This document shows, piece by piece, positions 23,614 to 34,175 of a stretch of 63,170 nucleotides of DNA. Numbering within the stretch: the first letter of the stretch is position 1; every line of letters begins with the position of its first letter. A model generated the notes under the pieces. It worked only from the letters and a program-made list of their open reading frames with translations. It was not told where the DNA came from and did no database searches. The position numbers and the translations under genes were made by a program. Origin of the DNA: Aureivirga sp. CE67 (GTDB lineage Bacteria; Bacteroidota; Bacteroidia; Flavobacteriales; Flavobacteriaceae); assembly GCF_015767245.1 (NCBI RefSeq), contig NZ_JADOTV010000016.1, positions 31,219 through 94,388 of the forward strand, given 5' to 3'.

Positions 23614-24362
23614 ATGCTAGGTATTGTATTACAAGCTAGATTAGGTTCAACAAGATTACCAAAGAAAATGGTATTACCATTTTATAATCAAAAGAGTGTA
23701 CTAGAAATCTTACTAAAAAAAATAAAAAGTAGATTTAATGATATACCTATTATTGTAGCTACAACATCTAATCCATTAGATGAAGCGATTTTTAAATTAT
23801 GTGAAAATTTAGAAATAGAATGTTATAGAGGAAGTGAAGATAATGTATTGCAAAGGTTTATTGATGTTGGTAATAAATACAATCTAGATAAATTAATTAG
23901 AGTGTGTGCAGATAATCCTTTTTTGAATATTAATGATTTGTCTAATTTAATAAATGAATTTAACGAATTAGATGTTGATTATTATTCGTATTCTTTAAAA
24001 GATGGAACTCCAGTTATAAGAACTCATTATGGTTTTTGGGCCGAAGGAGTTAAACTGTCAGCTCTAAAAGAGATTAAAAACCAAACAGAAGAAAGCTTTT
24101 ATAAAGAACATGTTACTAATTTTATCTACGAAAGATCAAATTTTTTTGATGTTAAGTTAAAACAAATTGATCCAAAAATAGAAGAATATTCTAATATTAG
24201 ATTGACGCTGGATACACATGAAGATTTCAATTTATTAAAAGAAATTTATTCAAAATTTAATTTTGATAAGGATTATAGCATATTGAATTTACTAGATTGG
24301 ATCTCTCAAAATAAATTATGGTTAACTCAAATGTTAACTCAAATAAAAAGAAATAGTAAGTA

Positions 24363-24363
<1 letters not shown>
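23614..24363 (+). CDS. SpsF-like cytidylyltransferase
   Basis: 249 aa, nucleotidyltransferase fold. N-terminal LQARLGSTRLPKKM (6-19) is the substrate-activating loop of CMP-sugar synthetases. The segment IIVATTSNPLDEAI, EIECYRGSEDNVLQRF and IRVCADNPFL match the SpsF/acylneuraminate cytidylyltransferase branch. Probably activates a nonulosonic acid with CTP, because the next two genes are a NeuB-like synthase and a KdsC-like phosphatase; the three overlap or nearly touch. SpsF proteins with other substrates are known, so the sugar is not certain. Confidence 0.82.
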
Positions 24364-25929
<1,566 letters not shown>

Positions 25930-25933
25930 TTTC

Positions 25934-26440
25934 ATGAAGTGGTTTCTACTAAAAGTAATAGCACGAATATTTAAATATTTAAAATCGATAGAACAGTATG
26001 TAGAGTACGAAACTATTCGTAAAAAATATCAAATTCCTTTGGACTTTAGATTTAATGGTGAAAATATCCATTTTTATGGAAAAGGGAAATTAGTTATCGG
26101 TGAAAATTCTTACATAGGAAGAAATTCAAATATTCAAATTGGAGAGAATCAAATAGTGAAAATTGGGAATAATTGTTCCATAAGTCATAATGTTTATATC
26201 TATACTGTTTCTAATTTGTCTAATCAAAACTTTGATACTTCAAGACCTAAAAAAAAGAAAAAAGCAAATGTTACTATAGGAAATGGTGTTTGGATTGGTG
26301 CAAATGTATTTATAAATCCTGGAGTTAATATAGGTGATAATGTTATTGTAGGAGCAAATTCAGTTGTAACAAAGGATTTGTCTTCAAATACTATTTATGG
26401 AGGTGTGCCTGCTAAGTTTATTAACGATAATTTGTATTAA
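25934..26440 (+). CDS. Left-handed beta-helix acyltransferase
   Basis: 168-aa hexapeptide-repeat protein of the serine acetyltransferase/maltose acetyltransferase type: repeated [LIV]GxxxxI coils (LVIGENSYIGRNSNIQIG; VTIGNGVWIGANVFINPG; NIGDNVIVGANSVVTKDL) and the closing YGGVPAKFI motif. The catalytic His is probably in SISHNVYIYT. Likely O- or N-acetylates a sugar of the repeat unit. Located between the nonulosonic acid genes and the flippase. Confidence 0.88.
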   Translation: MKWFLLKVIARIFKYLKSIEQYVEYETIRKKYQIPLDFRFNGENIHFYGKGKLVIGENSYIGRNSNIQIGENQIVKIGNNCSISHNVYIYTVSNLSNQNFDTSRPKKKKKANVTIGNGVWIGANVFINPGVNIGDNVIVGANSVVTKDLSSNTIYGGVPAKFINDNLY

Positions 26441-26446
26441 TTCATT

Positions 26447-27853
26447 TTGTTAAAAAAAATATTTTCTAATAGTATAATATATGGCTTAGGACAACATGTT
26501 CCTAAGCTAATTTCTTTAGTTCTAATTCCAATTATTACCCCTTTTTTAACAGATGAGGATTATGGAGTATATGGAATATTAGTTGCTTACATTGGAAGTA
26601 CTACTGTATTTAAACAATTAGGTTTTTCAGTAATTTTATCAAATAGTTTTTATAAAAACCCTCTACATTATAAGTTTATTTGGTCTAGAGTATTTGGATT
26701 CTTGCTTTCTTGGAATGTAATACTTTCAATTTTATATATGCTATTAATACCACTGATAGTACCTGAAAGTGCATCAAATAATTTAGGTTTAATTATTTTA
26801 CTTTATGTTTTACCAACTTTATTTTTTGATACCATAGTTTTTATAGGGAATAAATTATTACAATATAAACAAAAAGCAATATCATTTGGTACTATAACCG
26901 CTATTAAATCTATAATAGGATATTTAGCATTATACTTAGCAGTAGCTGTTTATGATTTAGGATATCTAGGTTGGTTGATTTCTTCTTTTACAATTTCGAC
27001 AATAGGTGCAATTTTAATAGGGTATGAGATATTTTTAAAAGAGAAATTATTTCCATGTTTTAAGTTTAATTATAAATGGTTACGACGAAAATTTAAAATA
27101 GCATTACCTGTAATACCTCATTTTTATTCAGTCTTTTTATTAACTAATTCAGATAGAATCATGATGGATTTATTTGGAGTGTCTGTTGAAAAAATTGGTG
27201 AATATTCTTTGGCATATCAAGTAGGTGGTTATTTTAGTTTGGCAGGGACAGCATTAGGAATGGCATATGGTCCAATTTTAATGCAAATGATTAAAAATAA
27301 ACAACAAAATCAAATTCAAAATATAACAAAAGTTCTTTCTTTGGTATTTATTGGAGGAGCATTTATCACTGCACTTTGGATGAGAGAAATATTTAAAATT
27401 TTAGTTCGTAATGAATCTTTACAAGATTCTTATCCATTAGCTATGATAGTAGTTTTTTCATTTACATATTATCCTTTTTATTATTATGTAAATACCTATT
27501 TTCAATATAAAGAGAAAACACTTTATTTGTTAAAAATTTCATTTGCAGCAGGAATACTAAATATAGTATTGAATTTATTTATGATTCCATATTTTGGAAT
27601 CAAAGGAGCAGCAATAAGTACTTTTATCAGTTACCTATATTTAGGTTACTCAGGTATTTTTATTAGATATTTTAATAATTATGATAAATCAAGCTATAAA
27701 TATTTAGGTTTCGCTCTTGTTACAGTTCTACTGTTTTTATTTACTAATTATTTTCAAGATAATATTATCATCAAGTATGTTAGTACTCTGCTAATTATAT
27801 TACTAAGTATTATAATTATTTATAAGAAAAAGAAAGTATTGTCTATTTTATAA
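26447..27853 (+). CDS. wzx: Wzx-like polysaccharide flippase
   Basis: Inner-membrane protein of the MATE/MOP superfamily that flips the undecaprenyl-linked repeat unit to the periplasm. 468 aa with 12-14 hydrophobic helices; the N-terminus (KKIFSNSIIYGLGQHVPKLISLVLIPI) and RIMMDLFGVSVEKIGEYSLAYQ are typical of Wzx/RfbX. The start is a TTG at 26447; it places the family's usual first residues at the N-terminus, and no ATG exists before them. Part of the AT-rich interior of the locus. Confidence 0.92.
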   Translation: MLKKIFSNSIIYGLGQHVPKLISLVLIPIITPFLTDEDYGVYGILVAYIGSTTVFKQLGFSVILSNSFYKNPLHYKFIWSRVFGFLLSWNVILSILYMLLIPLIVPESASNNLGLIILLYVLPTLFFDTIVFIGNKLLQYKQKAISFGTITAIKSIIGYLALYLAVAVYDLGYLGWLISSFTISTIGAILIGYEIFLKEKLFPCFKFNYKWLRRKFKIALPVIPHFYSVFLLTNSDRIMMDLFGVSVEKIGEYSLAYQVGGYFSLAGTALGMAYGPILMQMIKNKQQNQIQNITKVLSLVFIGGAFITALWMREIFKILVRNESLQDSYPLAMIVVFSFTYYPFYYYVNTYFQYKEKTLYLLKISFAAGILNIVLNLFMIPYFGIKGAAISTFISYLYLGYSGIFIRYFNNYDKSSYKYLGFALVTVLLFLFTNYFQDNIIIKYVSTLLIILLSIIIIYKKKKVLSIL

Positions 27854-27873
27854 AAAATGAATGTTTAATTGAA

Positions 27874-29106
27874 ATGAGTAATTATAAAAATGCAATAAAC
27901 GCACTTTATTTATATCGAAATGGATACATTGAGACTTTAAATAAGGAAAGAAGAAATACAATAATAGGAAATTCCTTTTTATCAAGATTAAAAACTATTT
28001 TGTTTAGTTTTTTTAAAGAATTTAAATTATTACTATTTCATCAAAATTTACAAATAGATATTGAAGATAAAATAGTTTGTATTGTAAATTCAAAAAATAA
28101 TTATGAAGCTCTAAAGTTTTTAAGAGATTCAGATGTTGTTTTTTTGAAAGCTACTGTTTTGGGTAATTCTATGGAGAATGTTATTACTCACAGATTTAAG
28201 AGTAAATTTTTTTTCAGCATATTATTTTTCGTTTCTTTGCCTTTTATAATAATAAATAAACAAAATAGAAGAGATTTATATTTATTATATAGAGCTTATG
28301 GTTTAAATAGCTTATTTACTAAATTAGTTCAAAAACAGAAACCTAAGTTGGTTGTTTTTGCAAATGACCATATTCCAGAAACAAGAAGTTATATTTTAGC
28401 TTGTCAAAAAATGGGAATAAAAACAGCTTATATTCAACATGGTTCTGTTAGTACATATTTTCCTCCTTTAGAATTTGATTTGGCTTTATTAGAAAGTAAA
28501 TATTCTGAAGCTTCGTATAAAAAAAGTAAGAATATTGATACTGAAATTAAATTGATTGGAATGCCAAAATTAGATTCTGAGATTTCTAAGATAAGACAGA
28601 GAAATCAAATAAAAAAAATAGGTATTGCAATTAATCAAAATGATGATTTAAATAAAGTAGAGAATATTATAAGCTCATTAATCAAAAATAATTTCAAGGT
28701 AATTCTTAGAAAACATCCTGCTGATGTACGAAAGATAAAATCAAATTTTAAAATTGAAAATGGAAATAATATGAGTGTTTTTGATTTTATTTCACATTCT
28801 GATTTTTTAGTTGCTTCAGATTCATCTATTCATGTTGAAGCTAATAGTGTAAAATGTAGATCTGTTTATTATCAATTTCATGATAATAATAGTAAATATG
28901 ATTATTATGGCTTTGTCAAGAATAAATTTGTTGATGAAGTTAAGAATGCCTCAGAGTTAATTGAATTAGTAGGAAATTTCAATTATAAAACATTTAATTT
29001 TAATACTCCAGAAATATCTTACTATAATGAAGCTCTGAAAAGTAATATATATGGGAAATCTTCTATTTTAGCTAAAAAATATATATATGAAAGTATTAAT
29101 AGTTAG
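27874..29106 (+). CDS. Putative GT-B glycosyltransferase, possible nonulosonic acid transferase
   Basis: 410 aa, cytoplasmic with a hydrophobic patch near 113-127. The C-terminal half has a GT-B pattern: KPKLVVFANDHIPETRSYILAC, then TAYIQHGSVSTYFPPLEFD and SDFLVASDSSIHVEANSV, as seen in capsule synthesis proteins related to CDP-glycerol or sialic acid transferases (a conserved QHG and a D-S-S/T). It is the only transferase of this type in the locus and might use the CMP-activated sugar made by the upstream genes; this is inference. The 3' end overlaps the next gene by 20 bases. Confidence 0.62.
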   Translation: MSNYKNAINALYLYRNGYIETLNKERRNTIIGNSFLSRLKTILFSFFKEFKLLLFHQNLQIDIEDKIVCIVNSKNNYEALKFLRDSDVVFLKATVLGNSMENVITHRFKSKFFFSILFFVSLPFIIINKQNRRDLYLLYRAYGLNSLFTKLVQKQKPKLVVFANDHIPETRSYILACQKMGIKTAYIQHGSVSTYFPPLEFDLALLESKYSEASYKKSKNIDTEIKLIGMPKLDSEISKIRQRNQIKKIGIAINQNDDLNKVENIISSLIKNNFKVILRKHPADVRKIKSNFKIENGNNMSVFDFISHSDFLVASDSSIHVEANSVKCRSVYYQFHDNNSKYDYYGFVKNKFVDEVKNASELIELVGNFNYKTFNFNTPEISYYNEALKSNIYGKSSILAKKYIYESINS

Positions 29107-30370
29107 TTTCAGATTTGCACCTTTCAATTCTATAGGAGCGAATAGGATTAATGCTTTGGCAGAGTTTTTCAGAGAAAATAATATAGAATATAAAATTATC
29201 ACTGCTTATGTAGGGAATCATCATCAGAAGGATTTTATTGTAGATGAAAATGTACATTATGTTTCTTGGTTTGATTTTAGGTCTTTCCGAAAAATTTCTA
29301 AAAATAAGTATATAGAAAAGAAAACAACAAAAATTTCTTTACCTAAAAAACAAGGGAAAAAAGGAATGTTATTTTCTTTTATAAAAAGAATAGCATTGTT
29401 ATTATTATATCCAGATTCTTATATACACTGGGTTAAAGGAGCTAAAAAAAAGGGAAAAGAAGTGGTACAGAAATTTCAACCAGATATTATTTATTCGTCT
29501 TCTTACCCATATAGTTCACATTTAGTAGCACGATATTTATCTGTAAAGTATAAAATAAAATGGTTTGCAGAATTACGAGATCCTTGGGTAGATAATCATG
29601 TGAAAAAAAATGATGGATTTTTTATGAATTTATTAGAGAAAAAGTATTCTAAAAAAGTTTTGAAGAAAGCTACAAGAATAGTTACGGTTTCTAATATTTG
29701 GAAGGAGAGTTTTGAAAAATTATATAGAGTAAAAGGAATTGTAATTAGAAATGGTTATGTTCTAAAAGATAGTGATGTTTCCGTTACAGAAAATGAAATC
29801 TTAGATAGAGTAAAAGCCTCTAAGCGAAAAAAAATTGTATATACAGGTTCTATTTTTCCAAAAAACCAAGGTATTGATACGTTTCTAGAAGTTTTTGTGA
29901 AGAATGAAAAAATGCTAGAAAATTTTGATTTTATTTATGTAGGTGGGCAAGCAAAATATGTAAATGAAAAATTAAGAGAATTAAATGCTCCTAAGGATAA
30001 TTTTATTATAATAAATCTAGTTCCATATTTATTAGCTTTAGAAATTCAGAAAAATGCAGATTACTTATTATTATTTAATTGGAAGAGTAATAAAATTAAT
30101 ACAAAGGGGGTGATTCCTGGGAAGGTGTATGAATATTTAGGTTCTAATATTCCTGTTATTCTTTGGAATGAATATGTAGATAATGAATTAGTTTTTTTAA
30201 GTAAAAAAATAAATTTCAAAGATAAAAAAGTAATCCAGATTGATACTGGAGAATCTTTATTTGAGGAAATAAATGCTTTTAAGTTTTCTAAAGAAATGAG
30301 AACCGTTGAAGAGTATTCTAGAAAGAGACAATTTGAAAAATTAGTATCTGAAATTAAAGAAAATGTTTAA
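29087..30370 (+). CDS. GT4-type glycosyltransferase
   Basis: 427 aa, GT-B fold. N-terminal VSFRFAPFNSIGANRINALAEFF, mid-region WFAELRDPWVDN, VTVSNIWKE, and C-terminal IVYTGSIFPKNQGIDTFLEVF and GKVYEYLGSNIPVI, which are glycosyltransferase family 4 features, although the usual EX7E element is weak. Cytoplasmic or membrane-associated, adds one sugar of the repeat unit. Overlaps both neighbours, showing tight coupling. Confidence 0.88.
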   Translation: MKVLIVSFRFAPFNSIGANRINALAEFFRENNIEYKIITAYVGNHHQKDFIVDENVHYVSWFDFRSFRKISKNKYIEKKTTKISLPKKQGKKGMLFSFIKRIALLLLYPDSYIHWVKGAKKKGKEVVQKFQPDIIYSSSYPYSSHLVARYLSVKYKIKWFAELRDPWVDNHVKKNDGFFMNLLEKKYSKKVLKKATRIVTVSNIWKESFEKLYRVKGIVIRNGYVLKDSDVSVTENEILDRVKASKRKKIVYTGSIFPKNQGIDTFLEVFVKNEKMLENFDFIYVGGQAKYVNEKLRELNAPKDNFIIINLVPYLLALEIQKNADYLLLFNWKSNKINTKGVIPGKVYEYLGSNIPVILWNEYVDNELVFLSKKINFKDKKVIQIDTGESLFEEINAFKFSKEMRTVEEYSRKRQFEKLVSEIKENV

Positions 30371-31583
30371 AAAAACAAAAATATATAGTCTTGTATTTAA
30401 AATTTTAATAAGTATAATTCTTTTAAATATAAATGGATTAGTATACTTATTGACAGGTTTTACAGGGTTAATATCTCCATTAATTTTACTTTTTAGTATT
30501 TATTTAATTATCTATGCAAAACACAGAAGTATTTCGAAATTATTACGATTTTACTTTGGGTATCTTATAATATATTTAGTTTTAGGGCTTATAGCATTGC
30601 TTCTTTATTTACAAGTAGGAAGAGAAACAGATAATACAATTTTGGATTTGTTAAAAACAATGTTAATTATTTATGCCTTATTTTTAGGGTATAGAGAGGA
30701 GTTAAAACGTAATGGATATAAAATTATCCGATTTACTTTTTGGGTTATTATAATTTCTGTAGTACTAAGTTGTGGTTTGGATTATCTGAAAATTGCAGCA
30801 ATTCAAGCACGATATAGGACAGATACTCGAATGTCAGGTTTTTTTGCAAATCCAAATGAACTTGCTTCTCAAGCATTATTTTCAATTTTAGCCATACAAT
30901 ATTTATTTAAATCCTATACTAAAAAGATTTATAAAATATTTTTAGGAATTCTACTATTAATTTGTTTTTACACTATGTTTATGGCTTTTTCGAGAGCTAT
31001 TTTTATTTCTTTTTTCATTCTTCTTTTTCTACAATTAACAGTTTATAAAGGCTTGACTTTTAAAGCTGTGTTTATAGCTTTTATAGGAGTTGTGATATTA
31101 GGAATTGCATTACCTAAAATTTATGAAGATTCCAATAGAAGTTTACAAAGAAGAATGGATCGAACTTTGACAATATTTGATGGTGGAGTTTCTGATGAAA
31201 ATTCTGGAGGTAGATTAGAGCTATATGGACATGCTATGGATTATATAAATGAATATCCTTTAACTGGTATTGGAATGGGGAATATGCAAAGAATTGAAGG
31301 AGTTGGGGGAGTACATAATGCATATTTAGCTGTATGGGGAAATGCAGGTATTTTAGCATTACTATTATTTATTTTATTTCTTAGTAAGTTTATTTTTGAG
31401 TTACATAAATATGTTATTTCTACTAAAAATACCTTCTTTTTATTTGTTGTTTTAACAATAATGATAAATGGAATTACGAAACTAGGTGTTTATGAATTCA
31501 AGATTAATAATCTAATTTTTGCAATGAGTTTTGCTGTTCTGTTTTTTCACGAATATACTAAAAAAATGAAGTTAACTATATGA
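30363..31583 (+). CDS. wzy: O-antigen polymerase/ligase-like protein (Wzy)
   Basis: 406-aa inner-membrane protein with about 11 hydrophobic helices and a periplasmic loop near 240-320 that contains RLELYGHAMDYINEYPLTGIGMGNMQ and GVGGVHNAYLAVWGNAGILALL. The H-N-x-Y-L and G-x-G-x-G pattern belongs to the Wzy_C/O-antigen ligase family. It would polymerise repeat units at the periplasmic face. Starts 8 bases inside the previous gene, ends 4 bases inside the next. Confidence 0.88.
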   Translation: MFKKTKIYSLVFKILISIILLNINGLVYLLTGFTGLISPLILLFSIYLIIYAKHRSISKLLRFYFGYLIIYLVLGLIALLLYLQVGRETDNTILDLLKTMLIIYALFLGYREELKRNGYKIIRFTFWVIIISVVLSCGLDYLKIAAIQARYRTDTRMSGFFANPNELASQALFSILAIQYLFKSYTKKIYKIFLGILLLICFYTMFMAFSRAIFISFFILLFLQLTVYKGLTFKAVFIAFIGVVILGIALPKIYEDSNRSLQRRMDRTLTIFDGGVSDENSGGRLELYGHAMDYINEYPLTGIGMGNMQRIEGVGGVHNAYLAVWGNAGILALLLFILFLSKFIFELHKYVISTKNTFFLFVVLTIMINGITKLGVYEFKINNLIFAMSFAVLFFHEYTKKMKLTI

Positions 31584-32671
31584 AAATACTACTATTAACC
31601 GATAGTTTTAATGTAGGTGGAGCACAAAGGCAGTTTGTAGCTTTAACTAAAGAGTTAAATAAATATCATGAGGTAGAAGTAATAGTATTTCATCCTCATA
31701 CTTCTCATTTAGAAGAAGAAGTAAAAGAATTAAAAATTCCAATTTACAAGATTTTAAAAAAATCTAGATTTGAGATTAAATTTATTGGAAAACTGATTAA
31801 AGAGGTTAAAAATAGAAATTATGATATTTCTATTTCTTATTTGGATACTCCAAATTTTTATAATGAAATATTGAAAATAGCGGGAGTAGTTCCTAAAATA
31901 ATTATTAGCCAAAGGAGTGCATATTTTAAAAAAACTTTGACTTTTAAAAAGAAAGTTTTAGAGTATTTTCACACATTTGCAGATGTTATATCTACAAATT
32001 CTATTTCGCAAGCAGAAAGGATGAAAGAATGTTTTCCTTTTTTATCTGAAAAAATAGTTTATACTCCAAATATTTATAATATTCCAAAAATACCGATTTC
32101 TTCAACTAAAGATAAAAAGGTCAAATTTATTGTTGTAAGTAACACACATTATTATAAAAATCCTTTAAAATTATGTGAAGCAGTTTTGGCGTATTCTCAA
32201 AAATATGGTGAACCCAAATTTAAAATAGACTGGTTTGGTCGAATCTCTTCTAATGAAAAAGATAAGCTCGTTATGGAAAAAGGACTAAGTTTATTAGAAG
32301 AAAAAGGCTTAGAAAAGGTTTTGACATTTAAGGGAGTGACAAATGAAATTTATTCTAAAATTAATATGGCTGATGCTTTAATTCATTTGTCTGATTTTGA
32401 AGGTTGTCCTAATAGTGTTTGTGAAGCAATGTTTTTAAAAAAACCAGTATTACTGAGTAATGTTTGTGACCATCCAATTTTAGTTTCTAATGAAAATGGT
32501 TTTTTATTGGATCAAAAAAATCCAATAGATATAGCCGAAAAGATACATGAGTTTTTCCAAAAAGAGGAAAATGAGATAAAAGAAATGGGAGAAAGAAGTT
32601 ATCAATTAATAAAAAAACAGATGAGTAAAGAAGTTACAATCCAAAAATGGTTAAACTTAATTAAAAATTAG
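31580..32671 (+). CDS. GT4 glycosyltransferase
   Basis: 363 aa, GT-B fold. LLLTDSFNVGGAQRQFVALTKEL at the N-terminus is the acceptor-side glycine loop. The donor-side part VVSNTHYYKNPLKL, IHLSDFEGCPNSVCEAMFLKKPVLLSNV contains the E-x7-E element (EGCPNSVCE) of family GT4. Start ATG overlaps the wzy stop (ATGA). Specificity unknown. Confidence 0.92.
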   Translation: MKILLLTDSFNVGGAQRQFVALTKELNKYHEVEVIVFHPHTSHLEEEVKELKIPIYKILKKSRFEIKFIGKLIKEVKNRNYDISISYLDTPNFYNEILKIAGVVPKIIISQRSAYFKKTLTFKKKVLEYFHTFADVISTNSISQAERMKECFPFLSEKIVYTPNIYNIPKIPISSTKDKKVKFIVVSNTHYYKNPLKLCEAVLAYSQKYGEPKFKIDWFGRISSNEKDKLVMEKGLSLLEEKGLEKVLTFKGVTNEIYSKINMADALIHLSDFEGCPNSVCEAMFLKKPVLLSNVCDHPILVSNENGFLLDQKNPIDIAEKIHEFFQKEENEIKEMGERSYQLIKKQMSKEVTIQKWLNLIKN

Positions 32672-32679
32672 TATTTGTT

Positions 32680-33228
32680 ATGAAAAATAAATTGATGACG
32701 AAAGTAAATACAGATTTAAAAAGGTATGGGTATGAAAATAAATTTCAAAAAGCCTTCTTAAAAATACCAGGTTTTAGATATGTTTTTTATTTAAGATTAA
32801 CACAGCATTATAGAAAAAATAACGTGTTATATCCTTTTTTAAAACTTTATTTGAGACAAATGTCTTATAAATACGGCATCGATACGTATGATACAATTAA
32901 AATAGGAAAAGGTTTTTATGTAGGACATTTTGGTGGTATTGTAATTAATGGAGCAGTTGAATTTGGAGATAATGTTAATATATCTCAAGGGGTAACTATT
33001 GGACGAGTAGCAAATGGAAAAAAAGCAGGAGCACCAAAAATAGGAAGTTCTGTTTGGATTGGGGCAAATGTAATAATTGTAGGGAATGTGAAAATAGGAG
33101 ATAATGCAGTGATAAGCCCTGGAAGTTTTGTGAATTTTGATGTCCCGAGTAACTCATTAGTGATGGGGAATCCTGGTAAAATAATAAAGCAAAATTATGA
33201 AAATAATTTAGTTAATAATAAAAGTTAA
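32680..33228 (+). CDS. Serine-acetyltransferase-like hexapeptide acyltransferase
   Basis: 182 aa. N-terminal helical part of about 60 residues, then left-handed beta-helix coils IKIGKGFYVGHFGGIVINGAVEFG, NISQGVTIGR, PKIGSSVWIGANVIIVGN, and tail SLVMGNPGKII. The pattern is the CysE/WcaB-like branch used for sugar O-acetylation in polysaccharide loci. It has catalytic-type His in VGHFGG. Eight bases after the preceding glycosyltransferase. Confidence 0.88.
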   Translation: MKNKLMTKVNTDLKRYGYENKFQKAFLKIPGFRYVFYLRLTQHYRKNNVLYPFLKLYLRQMSYKYGIDTYDTIKIGKGFYVGHFGGIVINGAVEFGDNVNISQGVTIGRVANGKKAGAPKIGSSVWIGANVIIVGNVKIGDNAVISPGSFVNFDVPSNSLVMGNPGKIIKQNYENNLVNNKS

Positions 33229-33231
33229 TTT

Positions 33232-34167
33232 ATGATATTACAATTTTCTAAACTACCACCACCTATTGGAGGAGTTACAATACATGTCAGTAGATTAATT
33301 CATAGAGCAAACAAAGAATATAAAATTGATGTTTTAGATTATTCTAAAGAAAAAAATATGTTTTCGATTTTGAGAAAAGTTTTTTCTGCAAGAATTATTC
33401 ATATTCATTTAAGTAATAAAAAGCTAAGACTAATCTTTACAATTCTATTTAAATTATTTTTTAAAAAAGTAATTATTACTTTTCATGGAAAATATGATTT
33501 TAAAAATACTTTTGATAAATATAGCTTAAAATGGAGTTCAGCTTCTATATTATTGAATGATTTTTCATTTAAGAATGCTCAAAAAATAAAACAAAAAAAC
33601 ACCTATAAAATAGGAGCTTTCATCCCTCCTGTAGAAGAAAATATAATTCCTTTAAAAGAAGAATATTCTCATAAAATAGAGCTTTTAAAAAAGAAATATG
33701 AAATGGTTTTTTCTACTAACGCAAGTTCATTAGTATATGATGAAAATGGAGAAGAAATTTATATGGGAACTCAAATTGTAGAATATTTTAAAAATAAAAA
33801 GGATATAGCATTGGTTTTTTCTAGCCCAAATGATAGATATTTTCGCTTTTTAAAGGAAAAATTTACCGTAGTTTCTGATAATATTTATTTCATAAATGAA
33901 AAGCATGACTTTGTAAATGTTATAAAGCAAACTGATGGGTTGATAAGAGCAACAACAAAAGATGGTGATTCGTTATCTGTAAAAGAAGCTTTGTTTTATC
34001 AAAAGCCAGTTTTTGCAACAGATGTTGTAGATAGACCAAGTGAAGTTAATACATTTTCGGATTTTCAGGAGTTTGATAAAAAATACAAATCAAATAATCT
34101 TGAAACAAAGATAGTAGTAGATAATTCTTTAGAGATTTTTAAACTTTATAAATCATTTCTAAAATAA
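33232..34167 (+). CDS. Glycosyltransferase (GT-B, divergent)
   Basis: 311 aa. The start LQFSKLPPPIGGVTIHVSRLI has the GG acceptor loop of GT-B enzymes; ITFHGKYDF and TKDGDSLSVKEALFYQKPVFATDVVDRP resemble the donor-binding region (D-x-x-S-x-x-x-x-E-A-L). Shorter and more divergent than the neighbouring GT4 proteins, with the central donor domain reduced. Probably transfers one sugar of the repeat; donor unknown. Confidence 0.78.
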   Translation: MILQFSKLPPPIGGVTIHVSRLIHRANKEYKIDVLDYSKEKNMFSILRKVFSARIIHIHLSNKKLRLIFTILFKLFFKKVIITFHGKYDFKNTFDKYSLKWSSASILLNDFSFKNAQKIKQKNTYKIGAFIPPVEENIIPLKEEYSHKIELLKKKYEMVFSTNASSLVYDENGEEIYMGTQIVEYFKNKKDIALVFSSPNDRYFRFLKEKFTVVSDNIYFINEKHDFVNVIKQTDGLIRATTKDGDSLSVKEALFYQKPVFATDVVDRPSEVNTFSDFQEFDKKYKSNNLETKIVVDNSLEIFKLYKSFLK

Positions 34168-34175
34168 ATAAAATT

